Below, piece after piece: positions 18,188-26,528 of a DNA stretch of 64,000 bases. Position 1 is the stretch's first letter. Each line of letters opens with the position of its first letter. The notes below the pieces were generated by a model. The model saw nothing but the letters and a program-made list of their open reading frames with translations. It was not told where the DNA came from and ran no database searches. The DNA comes from Mycobacterium xenopi (GTDB lineage Bacteria; Actinomycetota; Actinomycetes; Mycobacteriales; Mycobacteriaceae): NCBI RefSeq assembly GCF_009936235.1, contig NZ_AP022314.1, positions 3,720,001 to 3,784,000 on the forward strand, written 5' to 3'. The translations under genes and the position numbers were made by a program.

Positions 18188-18481
18188 TCAACGGAGGTTC
18201 CATCCGACGCATCGTCCAATTTCGTGTAACGCTTCATCGGAAAGCTCTGGGTGCTTCTCGCGGAATCGCCGGAGAATGTCATTCACTCCCTCTTCAAGCG
18301 ACATATTGCCCCACTCTATGGGCATACTAACTGCTTCCCGTACAAGCTCTGAAACCTTCGCGGTCAACACTTCACCTTGTGTCGTTCCAAAAACCGCGAA
18401 GACCTTTTCCTTGTCGATCCTGGGTACCGCTGAATCTTTAATGGCCGCTACAACGGCGGTGTTAATGGCGTTCGCGTCCAT
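18188..18481 (-). CDS. Putative immunity protein for the CpnT-like toxin
   Basis: A 97-residue acidic, mostly helical protein with no signal peptide or membrane segment; I recognise no family. It starts 14 bases after the stop of the CpnT-like toxin gene on the same strand, exactly where the TNT immunity factor gene lies after cpnT in M. tuberculosis (that protein is about 176 residues and looks different). By hand count 158 of 300 bases at 18181-18480 are G or C (53%), far below the neighbours and equal to the toxin tip. Shared composition and position make it the likely cognate antitoxin that protects the producing cell. Confidence 0.65.
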   Translation of the reverse strand: MDANAINTAVVAAIKDSAVPRIDKEKVFAVFGTTQGEVLTAKVSELVREAVSMPIEWGNMSLEEGVNDILRRFREKHPELSDEALHEIGRCVGWNLR

Positions 18482-18495
18482 CGCCGCAACTCCCT

Positions 18496-21036
18496 TCAGC
18501 GTTCGAAAATTATGGTCTCTGCACCGGTCTCGGGATCGATAATAACGATTTTAGTCACGTTTGGGTTTTCAATAAGTCTGGGAAGCTCGACCGTTTCCCA
18601 TACATTGCCGGGGCGCAGGTTGGAGCCGATAACGGCATGGACCTCACCATGTACATTTTCTGCATACATTCCAGAGACCTTAGACCACCATTCCTGTGCT
18701 GCCTGGTCATCAAAGCTGAACTTCGGTGGTGTTACACCGTTTCTTTCTAAGAGTCCTTCTAGGGTTGTCCCTTCATGAGAGGCCGCATAAACGTCGGCTG
18801 CTCCATTACCACCGGCTGACTCGGGACCAATTCCAAGTCCGTCCGCAGTTCTACCTGACCAGAAAAATGCGCCATCTGGGGGCGGGGTAACTAGTTCTTG
18901 GGCCGGCAATTGGTAAGGGCCGATGAAATCGCCATCTGCGACCGCCGCCTCACCGCTGCTGGCGTCGCTGCCGTGATGACTTTCATGCTCAGGCGGTGTG
19001 CCGTCACCAGGCGGATGCGGGCCAGCCCCGTCACTGGACGGGTGCGGTTGATGCGGACCGTCGTCACTATGCGGATGTCCGGATTCGCCCGGTAAGCCGT
19101 CACCGGGCTGGCGCGACCCCCGCGGGCCGACCCCCTCATTTGGTCCTTGGGGCCCACTACCCTCAGCAGGCCCCTGGTGGCCACCATGACCGCTCGGGAA
19201 ACCTCCATCGGGTGATTGCGGTGGGTGAGCACTCGGCGGCGAAGAATCTGGCATTGGCAAGTGGGGCGCAGATCCCGCCGGTGCGGATTGTGCCGCGTGC
19301 GCGGCGGCCATCGCCGGTTCAGCAGGGTTGCCAACGGGTGCCGCCGACGGCCGAGCGGCGGCGGCTTCTAGCGGTTGCGGCTGCGTTGGCGGCACTCTCT
19401 CACCCGGCACGCTCGCGGCACTTGCCGGATGCTGGCCTGGCGAGACCGGCGATCTCGGCGGTTCACCGGCAGGCTTTTCCGCTACTGGCGCCCTGGATTC
19501 GATGGGGCTGTGCGGCAATGAACCGTCCGTTGGTGCAGAACCCGGCTTGGCCGGTGCTGGCGCGGCGGGCTTGTCGGGTGGCACTGGCGGCCGATCAGGT
19601 GCCGGCGCGGGTGGCCGTTCGACGGGTGGTGCTTCCACACGGGGAGCGGGCGGTGCTACCGGGATTCCGGATTTCGCCGCATCGGCGACCGCTGCTTCCC
19701 CACGGCTCGCCTTGGTGGCGGCCTCACCGGCGTCGGCGGCGGCGCGAGCTCCCTTACTGGCCGCCGCCGCTTCTCCCCCGCCCGGGGCAAATAGCGTTGC
19801 GATGTCGAAGGTGCTCTTACCGGCGGCCTCGGCGGGATTTGTCTTCCATTCATCCCAGTGCGTTATCCCTTTACCGAGGTTCTTCCACGCCTCGCCTACC
19901 CCGGGCGCGTTGTCACCGCCGAGACCAACCAGCGGCGCCATCCCGCCGACCATGTCCTTCCAGGAGTGATACCAGCCTTTCGGGTCGACGAGGGCCCGCG
20001 CAGGGCCGTACGTCCAGTCATCCTTGAGCAGCCCGCCTACTTCTTCGCCAAAACCCTTTCCGAACTGGCCGACCTGGTTGATGGCTCGTCCCACATCTGT
20101 GCCGTGCAGAAACTGATCCCACTCTTTGCCGGCATAGTGGCCCATCGTGCTGATAACCGTCGTCGCCTCAGAAACCGCAGCCGCGATCTGGTGGCCCAGT
20201 GCGTTGGCCTCGGAAGTGAATTGGTTGACCACCGTGCGAATGTCGTCGGCGATCTTTTTGATCTCGTCTTCGTCTTTGTCGGTGAGGATGTCCCACACCT
20301 CTTTGATCCCGGTCAGGGGATCACAGATGCGGGAGAGCAGATCCAGAATCGCTGCGTGAACCTGGTCGATCCTGGCGGCGTACGCATTGAGCTGGTCCGC
20401 GATTGCCGAGCACTGCTGTTTGATCGCCGTGCAGCTGCGATCCGAGTCGGTGAGTGCATTGGCGATGGCCTCAGCCTCGGGAATCTGTTGCGCTCGAACG
20501 GTTCCCAACGGCCCCGCTAGCCCAAATTTCTCGCCAACCGAAAATTCCATGCCAGCGGCATTCCAGGCCTCCGCGGCGGCGCGCAACTTCGCCGAATCCC
20601 CGTTGGGCCAGATCATCCCGATATAGGGCGCTACCCATCCCCAGCCCGCCGGTGTGCTGCTACCTGCTCCCACAGCCGAGGGTGACGAGCCGGCTGAAAT
20701 TGATCCCGTCGACGGCGGCATTGGAAGTGGATCGCTTCGGCCCGACACATTCGACATCGCCTCGGCCACAGAGTAGTTGTGCGCCGACATCCGCACGCCA
20801 TCGCCGATCTTGCACAGTCCATTTCGCGCCGTCGCCATCGCTTGGATCAACTTCGACGCTGAACTGTCGTAGCTGCGGCCCAATGCCGCGCCAGCCGGAT
20901 CATTACCGGCCATGCCTGCGCATCCCGATAGCGTCCCGGTCAAGGTCGAGATCACCGACCCCAGCCCTTCGCCGACCGCGGCAACCGCAGATCCCGCGCC
21001 GTCAAGTGCCCCCGGATCGACCGCCAGCGGCGCCAT
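18496..21036 (-). CDS. cpnT: CpnT-like secreted channel protein with a CD38/ADP-ribosyl-cyclase-like toxin domain
   Basis: An 846-residue secreted toxin in three parts. Residues 1 to about 430 closely match the N-terminal channel and export domain of M. tuberculosis CpnT (MAPLAVDP, GWGWVAPYIGMIWPNGDS, AYAARID-VHAAILDLLSRICDP, GGDNAPGVGEAW). Residues about 455-700 are a Pro/Gly/His-rich linker. Residues 704-846 replace the TNT domain of CpnT and resemble ADP-ribosyl cyclase/CD38. The expected catalytic residues align: Trp726 in FFWSG, Glu760 in TTLEG, Trp784 in WWSKVS and Glu817 in TVELP, equal to CD38 Trp125, Glu146, Trp189 and Glu226. The inferred activity is NAD+ cleavage or cyclisation. 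The toxin-coding tip is about 50% G+C. It is 4 bases downstream of esxE and is followed by the putative immunity gene. Confidence 0.85.
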   Translation of the reverse strand: MAPLAVDPGALDGAGSAVAAVGEGLGSVISTLTGTLSGCAGMAGNDPAGAALGRSYDSSASKLIQAMATARNGLCKIGDGVRMSAHNYSVAEAMSNVSGRSDPLPMPPSTGSISAGSSPSAVGAGSSTPAGWGWVAPYIGMIWPNGDSAKLRAAAEAWNAAGMEFSVGEKFGLAGPLGTVRAQQIPEAEAIANALTDSDRSCTAIKQQCSAIADQLNAYAARIDQVHAAILDLLSRICDPLTGIKEVWDILTDKDEDEIKKIADDIRTVVNQFTSEANALGHQIAAAVSEATTVISTMGHYAGKEWDQFLHGTDVGRAINQVGQFGKGFGEEVGGLLKDDWTYGPARALVDPKGWYHSWKDMVGGMAPLVGLGGDNAPGVGEAWKNLGKGITHWDEWKTNPAEAAGKSTFDIATLFAPGGGEAAAASKGARAAADAGEAATKASRGEAAVADAAKSGIPVAPPAPRVEAPPVERPPAPAPDRPPVPPDKPAAPAPAKPGSAPTDGSLPHSPIESRAPVAEKPAGEPPRSPVSPGQHPASAASVPGERVPPTQPQPLEAAAARPSAAPVGNPAEPAMAAAHAAQSAPAGSAPHLPMPDSSPPSAHPPQSPDGGFPSGHGGHQGPAEGSGPQGPNEGVGPRGSRQPGDGLPGESGHPHSDDGPHQPHPSSDGAGPHPPGDGTPPEHESHHGSDASSGEAAVADGDFIGPYQLPAQELVTPPPDGAFFWSGRTADGLGIGPESAGGNGAADVYAASHEGTTLEGLLERNGVTPPKFSFDDQAAQEWWSKVSGMYAENVHGEVHAVIGSNLRPGNVWETVELPRLIENPNVTKIVIIDPETGAETIIFER

Positions 21037-21040
21037 CAGC

Positions 21041-21331
21041 TCACGACCACATGCCTACGTTCTTGGCCATCGCGCCGGTGTAGTTGGCGTGCGCGGTCTT
21101 GGCTGCGCCTTGCAGCTTGGTCAGCGCTTCGCGCATCATCGCTTCACCCTGGGTCCAATGCCGATGCGCCTCGATGTGTGCGGCAGCAGCTTCACCCGAC
21201 CACCGCGCGTGCAGATTGCTCACCAGCGAATCGATTTCGGTGAGCATGCTTTCGGCGTAACGCTGAAACTCGGCCATGCGCTCCACCGCTTCGGCCAGCG
21301 CCTCGGGATCGACACGAAACGCCTCAGCCAC
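21041..21331 (-). CDS. esxE: WXG100 protein EsxE
   Basis: Small ESX-secreted helical hairpin protein with the WXG motif as WSG in HARWSGEAAAAH. It ends in AHANYTGAMAKNVGMWS, nearly as in M. tuberculosis EsxE (Rv3904c). EsxE pairs with EsxF to form a pore-like complex needed for CpnT export. I chose the GTG at 21331 because it overlaps the TGA of the esxF reading frame; a GTG at 21340 in the same frame is possible. The product is 96 residues. It lies directly upstream of the CpnT-like gene, reproducing the esxF-esxE-cpnT order. Confidence 0.85.
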   Translation of the reverse strand: MAEAFRVDPEALAEAVERMAEFQRYAESMLTEIDSLVSNLHARWSGEAAAAHIEAHRHWTQGEAMMREALTKLQGAAKTAHANYTGAMAKNVGMWS

Positions 21332-21637
21332 CGCGCACACCCCGCAGTGCCTGAGCGGACGCCGACTCTTGCTGCTGAAACTCCTGGCCGGCTTTACCGA
21401 CCGCCTCCGCCAAAATCGACAACCCCAACATCACCTCGCCAGCCCCCCCGATGCCACAAGTCCCACGCCGAGGCATAGGCGCGGCCAGACGTGCCCTGCC
21501 AACCCCCCCAGCATCTGCCCGACCTCGCCGTCGAGCTCAGCCAACCTGTTCCGCAGGGCATCCGCAGCACCGCCCAGCGCCTGCGCACAACCAGCCATCG
21601 CCTCAGGATTTACCCGCAGCGGCTCACCAGAATCCAC
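21324..21637 (-). pseudogene. esxF: EsxF homologue broken by two +1 changes in G7 runs
   Basis: An EsxF-like WXG100 protein is recognisable but spread over three frames. The start GTG at 21637 gives MDSGEPLRVNPEAM through GQMLGG. The next frame carries WQGTSGRAYASAWDLWHRG with the WXG motif, and the third carries AGEVMLGLSILAEAV to a TGA at 21324. The switches fall in two runs of seven G (minus strand; C7 at 21503-21509 and 21443-21449). Removing one G from each restores a 103-codon gene, the length of M. tuberculosis EsxF. Either the gene is switched off by homopolymer slippage or the sequence is wrong at these runs. Confidence 0.8.
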
Positions 21638-21673
21638 GCCGCAAAACTAACGATTCACCCCGGCCGGCACAAC

Positions 21674-23434
21674 TCAGCCCGGCAGTACCGGCACCGCCCC
21701 GGGTACCATGAATCCCGGCACGTCGGACCACATTTGTTCGTTCTCAGCTGCCGAGCCCGAAAGCTGAAGCACCCCACGGGGATCGGCGACGTACACCGCC
21801 GACGGGTTAGCCGCGATCATGCCGACCGGGGTCTGCAAACCCTTGCTGGGCGCATCGGAGTTGACGCCGTCGAGGTTGACGTACGAGACCGGGTGCTGCG
21901 GATCGGTGCGGCTCACCGCGATGTCATCGCCGGTGCGCCAGGCCAACGACACCACCGACGACCCCAACCCGAAACCCAACCGGCGGGGATACGTCAGCGC
22001 GAACTGGCCGGCCTGCGGCTGCTCCACGCTGGCCAAGATCACCTGTCCCGCAATGACCATCGCCGCACGTGTTCCGTCCCGAGACAGCTGCAGCTCGCTG
22101 ATCGGACCCGGAAAGCGGCTGGACACCGCGGCTGAATCCACCGGGATGCGCGCGGGCTGACCGGACGCCGGTTCCTGAATGGCCCGCAGCACGTTGTTGC
22201 CATCGACCACCACCCATACGGCGTCGTCGAGGGACCAGCTTGGCCGCGACATGCTGTGCCCGTCGGCAGACTGCACCGCTTCACCGCCGAGATCGCCAAT
22301 CCACAGCGCCGCCGCCATGTCCGGTGCGCCGGGCCGCTGCGTCACCACTGAGGCCACCCGGCGGCCGCTGCGGGACAGCGTAGCCGCGGTCTGGTCGGGC
22401 ATCTGGCCGAATACGCCGGGCACCGCAGTCGACCGCTGCCCATCCAGCGATACCAGCGAGCCACCGACCAAGGCGTGCACCCCCGCAGCGGCGCCGTCGG
22501 CGACACCAGGGTCGGTAGAAGCCACATCGGAGGTGGTCCACCCGTCGGCGAACCGGTCTTCCAGCGCGGCACCCTCCGCGTTGATCACATACGGCCCCTT
22601 GATATCGGCCCGCGCGAGCGTCCAAATGATCTGTGCCGCAAGCAGTTGGCGGCTGTGCGGGTCGGTGGCGGACAGGCTTTCCAGGTCTACCCGCGCCCCG
22701 CCGTACCCACGACCAACTCCGGTTTTGCCGCCGTCGGCTCGGGTCACCGGTCCACGCAGCCGCAACGGTGGAGCGAGCAGATTGCGCACCGACCTGGACA
22801 TCTCCGGGCGTGGTCCGGCGATCAGTTTGGAGACCAGCTCGGTGGCCAGCTGGTCGCGATCGGAGACGGCGACGTAGCGCGGATCGGGCACCACCGTCTT
22901 GCCGGTCGGGTCGGCGAAATACAGCACGTTGCGCTTGTAGGTCGCCTGGAACTGCTGCCAGTCCAAAAACACCCCGTTCGGCAGCCGGTCGATGCGCCAG
23001 CCCCCGGAAGTTTTGACCAGCTCGATCGGTCCGGGATCCGGCAACACTCCCTCGGCGGTCTCGAACACCCCCATGTCGGACAGCGAACCCAGGATGTCAG
23101 CCCGCATGGTAACTGAAACCCGTTCGGCGGTGCGGGTTTCCACGAACACCACGTGGTCTATCAGCAGCGCGCTACCGGCGTCGTCCCAGGCGTTGGACGC
23201 AGACTGGGTGAGAAACTGCCGTGCCGCCAGGTGCCGGTTGGCCGGATCGGCTGTGGCCTTGAGGAATTCGCGCAGCAGCACGTCGGGATCCATCCCCGGG
23301 GTCGGCTTGGGCAGGTTCGACGGCGCCGGTCGCGCGACGGTGCCGATGGCTTGCGGCGCTGATGAATTCGGCACGGACGCACATCCGGCAACTACCAGAG
23401 CCGACATCAGCAGCGCCGCCAACTGGCGCATCAC
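21674..23434 (-). CDS. lpqB: Lipoprotein LpqB, MtrB-associated
   Basis: Cell-envelope lipoprotein that interacts with the sensor MtrB and affects cell-wall homeostasis. The 586-residue precursor has a signal peptide with lipobox LVVAGC (Cys18), a GerMN-type domain in the middle and a C-terminal beta-propeller-like region. It overlaps mtrB by 4 bases, in the order mtrA-mtrB-lpqB conserved in actinobacteria. Directly downstream, where H37Rv has Rv3243c, the esx/CpnT-like locus begins after 36 bases. Confidence 0.95.
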   Translation of the reverse strand: MMRQLAALLMSALVVAGCASVPNSSAPQAIGTVARPAPSNLPKPTPGMDPDVLLREFLKATADPANRHLAARQFLTQSASNAWDDAGSALLIDHVVFVETRTAERVSVTMRADILGSLSDMGVFETAEGVLPDPGPIELVKTSGGWRIDRLPNGVFLDWQQFQATYKRNVLYFADPTGKTVVPDPRYVAVSDRDQLATELVSKLIAGPRPEMSRSVRNLLAPPLRLRGPVTRADGGKTGVGRGYGGARVDLESLSATDPHSRQLLAAQIIWTLARADIKGPYVINAEGAALEDRFADGWTTSDVASTDPGVADGAAAGVHALVGGSLVSLDGQRSTAVPGVFGQMPDQTAATLSRSGRRVASVVTQRPGAPDMAAALWIGDLGGEAVQSADGHSMSRPSWSLDDAVWVVVDGNNVLRAIQEPASGQPARIPVDSAAVSSRFPGPISELQLSRDGTRAAMVIAGQVILASVEQPQAGQFALTYPRRLGFGLGSSVVSLAWRTGDDIAVSRTDPQHPVSYVNLDGVNSDAPSKGLQTPVGMIAANPSAVYVADPRGVLQLSGSAAENEQMWSDVPGFMVPGAVPVLPG

Positions 23435-25080
23435 GCACCCCTCTCGGCGTGCTCTCGCTGGCGGGGTGGCCGCTCTTTGCGTTCAGCCGCAATCGGTTTC
23501 ATCGGCAACGGGCTGGTGGTCACCTTATGACCCCGCACCAACGGAAGGGTAAGCCGGAAGCAGGCGCCCTTGCCGGGCTCGCCCCAGGCCTCCAGGCGGC
23601 CCTGATGCAGCCGCGCATCCTCGACGCTGATCGCCAGACCCAGCCCGGTGCCACCGGACCGCCGCACCCGGGACGGGTCCGACCGCCAGAAGCGGCTGAA
23701 CACCAGCTTCTCTTCGCCCGGTCGCAGCCCAACCCCATAGTCGCGCACCGTGACCGCGACGGTGTCCTCGTCGGCGGCCATCCGGATTCGCACCGGCTTG
23801 TGCTCGGCATGGTCGATCGCATTGGCGATCAGGTTGCGCAGAATGCGTTCCACCCGCCGGGTGTCGACCTCGGCGATCACCTGATTGGGCGGCAGATCCA
23901 CGATCAACTTGACGCCGGCGTCCTCGGCCAAATGGCCCACGCTGGCCAGCGCACTGTTGACGGTCGCACGCAAATCGACCGACTCGACCGACAACTCGGC
24001 CACTCCAGCGTCGTGGCGCGAGATCTCGAGCAGGTCGTTGAGCAGTGTTTCGAACCGGTCCAGCTCGCTGACCATCAATTCGGTGGAGCGCCGCAGCGCC
24101 GGGTCGAGGTTCGCGCTGTGGTCGTAGATCAGGTCGGCGGCCATCCGCACGGTGGTCAGCGGGGTGCGCAGTTCGTGGCTGACGTCCGAGGTGAACCGCC
24201 GCTGCAGATTGCCGAACTCCTCCAGCTGGGTGATTTGCCGCGACAGGCTTTCTGCCATGTCGTTGAACGACATGGCCAGCCGGGCCATGTCGTCTTCACC
24301 ACGCACCGGCATCCGCTCGGAGAGGTGGCCCTCGGCGAATCGTTCTGCGATCCGCGAGGCCGACCGCACCGGAACCACGACCTGCCGCGAGACCAGCCAC
24401 GCGATCCCAGCGAGCAACACCAGCAGCACGATGCCGCCGGTGGTCATGGTGCCACGCACCAGCGATATCGTGCTTGCCTCGTTGGCCAGCGGAAAGATCA
24501 GGTAGAGCTCAAGATTGGTCACCCGCGACGGCGTCGGGGTGCCGATGATCAGCGCTGGCCCGGAGAAACCCTCGGTGTGTACGGTGGCGTACTGATAGGC
24601 CACCTGACCGGCCTTGACGAAATCGCGCAGCGAGCTTGGCACCTGATCGATCGGCCCTGCAGTGGTCGCGGCTCGCGGACCGTCGCCCGGGACCAGCAGC
24701 GCGGCGTCGAACGCACCGGCCAACCCGGCACCGGAGGACGGGTCGGTTTTCGACGTCAAGGTGTTGCGGGCAAGTTGAAGGCTGCTGTCGAGTGATCGTG
24801 CTTCTTCGCCGCTGACGATCCCACTGACCGTGTTGCGCGCCCGCTCGATTTGTTCGATGGCAGCGTGGACTTTCACGTCGAGCACACGGTTGGTGACCTG
24901 GCTGGTCAGCACGAAGCCCAGCGCCACGATCACGGCGAATGACAGTCCGAGAGTCAGCACCACCACTCGCAACTGCAGCGAGCGCCGCCAGGCCACGCCC
25001 AAGGCTCGACTCAACGCACCCATCCCGCGCATCAGGGGTGCCGAACGCCGATGTATGCGTCGCCGAGAGGCCCACATCAC
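23431..25080 (-). CDS. mtrB: Two-component sensor histidine kinase MtrB
   Basis: Membrane kinase that phosphorylates MtrA and controls cell division and wall genes. The 549-residue protein has a first membrane helix at about 38-58, an extracellular sensor of about 150 residues, a second helix at about 212-230, a HAMP domain, the dimerisation box with His302 (DVSHELRTPLTT), and an ATPase domain with the N box (NLIANAIDHA) and G boxes (GTGLGLAIS). The C-terminal Pro/Arg tail is shorter than I recall for H37Rv. It lies 43 bases after mtrA and overlaps lpqB. Confidence 0.96.
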   Translation of the reverse strand: MMWASRRRIHRRSAPLMRGMGALSRALGVAWRRSLQLRVVVLTLGLSFAVIVALGFVLTSQVTNRVLDVKVHAAIEQIERARNTVSGIVSGEEARSLDSSLQLARNTLTSKTDPSSGAGLAGAFDAALLVPGDGPRAATTAGPIDQVPSSLRDFVKAGQVAYQYATVHTEGFSGPALIIGTPTPSRVTNLELYLIFPLANEASTISLVRGTMTTGGIVLLVLLAGIAWLVSRQVVVPVRSASRIAERFAEGHLSERMPVRGEDDMARLAMSFNDMAESLSRQITQLEEFGNLQRRFTSDVSHELRTPLTTVRMAADLIYDHSANLDPALRRSTELMVSELDRFETLLNDLLEISRHDAGVAELSVESVDLRATVNSALASVGHLAEDAGVKLIVDLPPNQVIAEVDTRRVERILRNLIANAIDHAEHKPVRIRMAADEDTVAVTVRDYGVGLRPGEEKLVFSRFWRSDPSRVRRSGGTGLGLAISVEDARLHQGRLEAWGEPGKGACFRLTLPLVRGHKVTTSPLPMKPIAAERKERPPRQREHAERGA

Positions 25081-25123
25081 AAGCGCCGCTCCTCCTCACC
25101 GCGACGCTTTGCAGGGTTGGCCG

Positions 25124-25810
25124 TCACGGAGGTCCGGCCTTGTAACCCACTCCTCGAACGGTCAGGACAACTTGCGGGTTCTCCGGGTCTTTCTCCACCT
25201 TGGCCCGCAGACGCTGGACGTGCACGTTCACCAAGCGGGTGTCCGCCGGGTGACGGTATCCCCACACCTGTTCGAGCAGCACATCACGAGTAAACACCTG
25301 GCGCGGTTTGCGTGCCAGCGCGACCAGCAGATCGAACTCCAGCGGGGTCAGCGAGATTTGCTCGCCGTTGCGGGTGACTTTGTGTGCGGGAACGTCGATG
25401 TCGACATCGGCGATCGAGAGCATCTCGGCCGGCTCGTCGTCGTAGCGCCGCAGCCGCGCCCGAACCCGTGCCACCAGCTCCTTGGGTTTGAACGGCTTCA
25501 TGATGTAGTCGTCGGCACCCGACTCCAGACCCAGCACCACATCGACGGTGTCGGTCTTGGCGGTCAGCATCACGATCGGCACCCCGGAGTCGGCGCGCAA
25601 CACGCGGCAGACGTCGATGCCGTTCATGCCGGGCAGCATCAGGTCCAGCAACACAAGGTCGGGACGCCACTCGCGCACCGCGGTAAGTGCCTGGCTGCCG
25701 TCACCGATGACCGCGGTATCGAAACCCTCGCCGCGCAACACGATGGTGAGCATCTCGGCCAGCGAAGCGTCGTCGTCGACGACGAGAATCCTTTGCCTCA
25801 TGGTGTCCAT
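25124..25810 (-). CDS. mtrA: Response regulator MtrA
   Basis: OmpR-family DNA-binding response regulator, essential in M. tuberculosis, controlling dnaA, rpf and cell-wall genes. The receiver domain has Asp13/Asp14 and the phospho-acceptor Asp56 in LLDLMLP, plus Lys in IMKPF. The C-terminal winged helix contains TPLEFDLLVALARKP and RLRAKVE. The ATG at 25810 gives M-D-T-M-R-Q-R and 228 residues, identical in length to H37Rv; the frame's open upstream extension is not coding. It heads the mtrA-mtrB-lpqB operon, 56 bases after tmk. Confidence 0.97.
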   Translation of the reverse strand: MDTMRQRILVVDDDASLAEMLTIVLRGEGFDTAVIGDGSQALTAVREWRPDLVLLDLMLPGMNGIDVCRVLRADSGVPIVMLTAKTDTVDVVLGLESGADDYIMKPFKPKELVARVRARLRRYDDEPAEMLSIADVDIDVPAHKVTRNGEQISLTPLEFDLLVALARKPRQVFTRDVLLEQVWGYRHPADTRLVNVHVQRLRAKVEKDPENPQVVLTVRGVGYKAGPP

Positions 25811-25866
25811 GGTGTCACCAGTTCGCGACAAAACTGAGCTATCAGACCCGCGTTTCTTCTCGCAGC

Positions 25867-26499
25867 TCACTCGGCGAGCAGCACGCCGGCCAGCTTGCCG
25901 GGGTCGACGTCGGCGCCAACCACCTGCCACCGGCCGCCCCAGCCCGCGGCGGCTAGCCCGGCGTACACCACAGCGGTGCGCCGTTGTAGCTCGTCGTCGC
26001 GTTCATAGGCGTCGCGGTCCCGGCCCACCTCGTGCGTGGCCCTGCTGCGCGCTCGCTGCCCGGCGAGTTCAGTCGAAACATCAAGCAACACTTGGTAATC
26101 CGGCATCGGCAAGTGCAGCCGACGGTACTCGATGTCATACACCCAGGCCACCACCTCGCCGGTGGCGTCCTGGTGCAGGCGGGCCGCGCTGTAGGCCGCA
26201 TTGGAGGCCACGTAGCGGTCCAAGATCACCACGTCGTGGTCACCGCGGGCCTTTTCGATCTCGGCTGCCGCACCGGCACGGTCCAACGCGAACAGCAGCG
26301 CCATCGCATACGCGCTCGACGCGAGATCCCCGTGCTGACCCCGCAGCGCCTCACCGGCGACGTCGGCAGTCACCGACTGCCCGTAGCGCGGGAAAGTGAG
26401 GGTGGCAACCGACTTTTTGCGGGCCTCGAAGGCCGATTGCAGGCCCCGCGACAATGTCCGCTTGCCAGCGCCGTCGACCCCTTCGATCGCGATCAGCAC
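25867..26499 (-). CDS. tmk: Thymidylate kinase
   Basis: Phosphorylates dTMP to dTDP for DNA synthesis. The 210-residue protein starts MLIAIEGVDGAGKRTLSRGL with the P-loop at residues 7-14, and has the DR motif ILDRYVASNAAYSAARL and the lid region near RARSRATHEVGRDRDAYE. This fits mycobacterial TMPK (Rv3247c). It is upstream of mtrA on the same strand. Upstream of tmk the H37Rv order (sahH) is interrupted by a PPE gene and the sigC locus. Confidence 0.95.
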   Translation of the reverse strand: MLIAIEGVDGAGKRTLSRGLQSAFEARKKSVATLTFPRYGQSVTADVAGEALRGQHGDLASSAYAMALLFALDRAGAAAEIEKARGDHDVVILDRYVASNAAYSAARLHQDATGEVVAWVYDIEYRRLHLPMPDYQVLLDVSTELAGQRARSRATHEVGRDRDAYERDDELQRRTAVVYAGLAAAGWGGRWQVVGADVDPGKLAGVLLAE

Positions 26500-26528
26500 G
26501 GCGCGAGCCTAACGCGCCAGCTCCGGCT

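Noticed and set aside
18496..18927. TNT-type NAD glycohydrolase domain, as in M. tuberculosis CpnT
   Set aside because: The C-terminal 143 residues lack the TNT sequence features that I recall from CpnT (such as the SRINPVVAQLMEDP and GWFIEVSEVAPG blocks). The cyclase-like motif order fits much better.
21394..21588. Separate small gene of 64 codons within the esxF region
   Set aside because: It contains the WXG segment of EsxF and starts in out-of-frame DNA. It is the middle part of the frameshifted esxF, not a gene.
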